Source: Citricoccus sp. CH26A | GTDB lineage: Bacteria; Actinomycetota; Actinomycetes; Actinomycetales; Micrococcaceae | Assembly: GCF_000224415.1 (NCBI RefSeq) | Contig: NZ_AFXQ01000007.1 | Location: 1 to 64,000 of the forward strand | Direction of reading: 5' to 3' | DNA length: 64,000 nucleotides | Shown here: positions 62,139 through 64,000 of the stretch, piece after piece | Layout: each line of letters begins with the position of its first letter | How positions within the stretch are numbered: position 1 is the first letter of the stretch | Notes under the pieces: generated by a model | The model's database searches: none | The model's input: only the letters and a program-made list of their open reading frames with translations | Told to the model about the DNA's origin: nothing | Program-made: the position numbers and the translations under genes

Positions 62139-63251
62139 TCAGCCGAAGATGCCCGCGATGAACGGCTGGCTGGACTTCTGCCGGTCCGTCACGTCGGCGA
62201 GGTCCGGACGGGGCAGCAGCGGCACGTCCGCCGGGTTCTCGAAGGGCAGGTCCATGTCCTCGGCGTTGGCCACCGGGCCGTGACCGGCCGCGGCCTTGAC
62301 CTCGTTGGCCTCCGGGGTGTTCAGCCAGGTGGTGAACAGCTCGGCAGCCTGTGCGTTCTCCGCCTCGTCGATGACCCCGGCGTACCAGTAGGTCGCCCAG
62401 TTGCCGCCCTCGACGGGGTAGGTGATCTCCACCGGGGCCCCGTCCCCGGTCAGGCTCAGGTAGTTGCCCATGGCGCCCATGATGCAGGCGTAGGCGCGGC
62501 CCTGGACCACGGCGTTGTGGCACTCCGCGGTGTTGGAGGAGATGACGACGTCCTGGGCGGCCAGGTCGGTCAGGTAGTCCTCGCCCAGGGACTCCTCGTG
62601 CAGCACCAGGTCGGCCCACTGCATGCCACCGCCGTCCGTGGCCGGATCGGTCATGGTGATCTTGCCCTTCAGGGCCGGGTCGAGCAGGTCCTGCCAGCTG
62701 GCCGGGACCAGGCCGACGTCCTGGCGCGTGTCGTAGACGAACCCACGCGGGGAGGCCGAGACGGCGGTCAGGGTGCCGGCCTCGAGGGAGAACTGGGGAT
62801 CGCTCGTGAGGTCGTCCGCGTTGAAGGGACGGAACTCCGCGAAGTAGTCCCGGCCCGCCAGTGCCACGGCACCGGCATCGCCGGTGATCACCGCGTCGGC
62901 GATCCGCTGTCCCGAGGCCTGCTCCTGGGAGACCTTGGTGTCCAGCTCGGCGCCGACGACCTGCAGCGGCTCCACGCGGATCTCGGGGAAGCGCTCCTGG
63001 AAGGCCTCGAACACGCCCGGCCAGGTCGCCGTCAGGGGGGTGTAGACGTTCACCGTGGTCTGGCCGCTCTCCACCGCCTCGGCGTACATCTGCTCGAACT
63101 GGGCCTGGGCCTCGGCCCCGCCGAGCCCGGACGCGGCCTCGACCCCGTCGCGTTCGCCGAGTCCCTCGGAGGCCGGGGCGTCACCGCCGCAGCCGGTCAG
63201 GAGGAGTGCCGAGGCCAGCCCGAGGGTGGTGAGGAGGGTGCGTGATTTCAT
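62139..63251 (-). CDS. ABC transporter substrate-binding lipoprotein (iron/polyamine-type, family 1)
   Basis: 370 aa. Lipobox LLTGC after a short hydrophobic signal; binding-protein family 1 fold with TTVNVYTPLTATWPGVFEAF, ASGQRIADAVITGD and GKITMTDPATDGGG as in FutA/FbpA- and phosphonate-type proteins. ATG 63251. Follows the ATPase gene by 69 nt. Unlike the three NitT/TauT-type proteins of the window. Ligand unknown; no clear iron-binding tyrosine pair can be asserted. Confidence 0.87.
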   Translation of the reverse strand: MKSRTLLTTLGLASALLLTGCGGDAPASEGLGERDGVEAASGLGGAEAQAQFEQMYAEAVESGQTTVNVYTPLTATWPGVFEAFQERFPEIRVEPLQVVGAELDTKVSQEQASGQRIADAVITGDAGAVALAGRDYFAEFRPFNADDLTSDPQFSLEAGTLTAVSASPRGFVYDTRQDVGLVPASWQDLLDPALKGKITMTDPATDGGGMQWADLVLHEESLGEDYLTDLAAQDVVISSNTAECHNAVVQGRAYACIMGAMGNYLSLTGDGAPVEITYPVEGGNWATYWYAGVIDEAENAQAAELFTTWLNTPEANEVKAAAGHGPVANAEDMDLPFENPADVPLLPRPDLADVTDRQKSSQPFIAGIFG

Positions 63252-63320
63252 GGATCGACCTTTCAGGGGGATTCCCCGCGGGGGCGCGGGGAAGGGGAGT
63301 GCAGGGGAGGGGGAGGGTGG

Positions 63321-64000
63321 TCAGAGCGGCAGGCAGGCCAGGGAGTCCACCGGGATCCCGGCGATGACGTCCTGGCCGACCAGGGGTGACCCGTGGGGCC
63401 AGATGTTGGCCACCTCGGCCGTGCGCAGGGAGACCGAGAACCGCTGGGGACCCACCTCCAGCGCGTAGATGTACTCGTCGCCGAGGTAGACGATGTCGGT
63501 CACCGTGCCGGTGAACCGGTTGGGCATCGCCGTGGCCGGCTCGCCCATGATCACCGAGGCCGAGCGCATGGCGACCTCCACGGCGTCACCGGCCGCGATG
63601 CCCGCGCGGGCCGGGCAGTCGAGGCGCAGCTCGGTGTCGTCCAGGCGGACCGAGATCCCGTGGTCGTCGGCGGTGACCACGGTGGCCCGCAGGAAGTTGT
63701 CGTAGCCCACGAAGTCGGCCACGAAGTGGGACACGGGGTGCCAGTAGATCTCCCGCGGGGTGCCGACCTGTTCGATCCGTCCCTTGTTCAGCAACACGAT
63801 GCGGGTGGACAGGGAGACCGCCTCCTCCTGGTCGTGGGTGACGTAGAGGGAGGTGGTGCCCACGCGGCGGTGCATGTCCCGCAGCTCGGTGCGCATGTCC
63901 TGGCGCAACCGGGCGTCCAGGTTGGACAACGGCTCGTCGAACAGCAGCAGCCGCGGGTTGGCGACCAGCGCCCGGGCGAGGGCCACGCGCTGCTGCTGGC
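63321..64000 (-). CDS. ABC transporter ATP-binding protein, C-terminal part
   Basis: The frame runs off the window end, so the N-terminus with Walker A is missing. Visible: [28 protein letters not shown] (end of signature, Walker B, D-loop; given in part), switch His in [10 protein letters not shown], then a TOBE-type regulatory domain of about 110 residues (DGTE-like [26 protein letters not shown]). Typical of iron, spermidine or thiamine importers. Partner of the binding protein downstream; the permease must lie beyond 64000. Confidence 0.9.
   Translation of the reverse strand, partial: QQQRVALARALVANPRLLLFDEPLSNLDARLRQDMRTELRDMHRRVGTTSLYVTHDQEEAVSLSTRIVLLNKGRIEQVGTPREIYWHPVSHFVADFVGYDNFLRATVVTADDHGISVRLDDTELRLDCPARAGIAAGDAVEVAMRSASVIMGEPATAMPNRFTGTVTDIVYLGDEYIYALEVGPQRFSVSLRTAEVANIWPHGSPLVGQDVIAGIPVDSLACLPL

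Overview
The window is very GC-rich, with strong GC bias at third codon positions, frequent GTG starts, GGAGG-type ribosome binding sites and almost no AT-rich sequence outside promoters. Gene order and protein types (protocatechuate branch, IclR/MarR/PadR regulators, MHS-type transporters, PdxST) point to a soil actinobacterium, most likely of the order Micrococcales (Micrococcaceae-like). I see no rRNA, tRNA, CRISPR array, insertion sequence or phage gene. The window reads as a 64-kb catabolic island for aromatic and CoA-activated acids.

Layout. (1) 1-1038: 3' end of a 2-oxoacid dehydrogenase E2 gene. (2) 1-8 kb: a divergent unit with a TPP-dependent decarboxylase/lyase, a NitT/TauT-type binding lipoprotein and a LysR regulator leftward, and two permeases plus an ATPase rightward. 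(3) 8.8-9.9 kb: a DapA-family protein whose Schiff-base lysine is replaced by methionine. (4) 10.2-20.4 kb: the complete 4-hydroxybenzoate/protocatechuate/beta-ketoadipate pathway: IclR regulator, pobA, pcaH, pcaG, pcaB, pcaD, pcaC, pcaF, pcaI, pcaJ. (5) 20.7-23.4 kb: an AbiEi-like/nuclease-like orphan and a secreted glycerophosphodiesterase with a lamin-tail domain. (6) 23.5-38.3 kb: an uncharacterised CoA-dependent catabolic module with two acyl-CoA ligases, an MFS transporter, a trimethylamine-monooxygenase-like FMO, an SDR, an amidohydrolase, an acyl-CoA dehydrogenase, a MaoC hydratase, two binding lipoproteins and three MarR regulators. Every promoter region in this module holds an inverted repeat TTGA-N5-TCAA or a one-mismatch variant. 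(7) 38.4-44.7 kb: PadR regulator, aminotransferase, lipoprotein, excisionase-like protein, CitE-like lyase, pdxS and pdxT. (8) 44.7-60.8 kb: a second aromatic module with an FAH-family hydrolase, an LLM flavin monooxygenase, a vanillyl-alcohol-oxidase-type flavoprotein, a GntR regulator, an HpaB-like hydroxylase, an extradiol dioxygenase, an MHS transporter, a frameshifted MmgE/PrpD gene, a carboxylesterase, a 4-hydroxyacetophenone-monooxygenase-like Baeyer-Villiger enzyme and a phenol-hydroxylase-type flavoprotein. Four AT-rich palindromes with a GAAAATA/GAATATA core sit at its divergent promoters. (9) 61-64 kb: a metallo-beta-lactamase-fold hydrolase with an iron/polyamine-type binding lipoprotein and ATPase.

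How it fits together. The pob/pca block turns 4-hydroxybenzoate into acetyl-CoA and succinyl-CoA. Block 8 looks able to take a para-alkylphenol or 4-hydroxyacetophenone side chain through side-chain oxidation, Baeyer-Villiger ester formation, ester hydrolysis, ring hydroxylation, extradiol cleavage and hydrolysis of the product. Block 6 looks like acid import, CoA activation and beta-oxidation-like steps controlled by a ligand-responsive MarR network. Substrates of blocks 6 and 8 are inference. The most notable points are the two shared operator families, the DapA active-site change, the double frameshift in the MmgE/PrpD gene, the structured leader of the Tmm-like gene, and three binding proteins for one transporter core.
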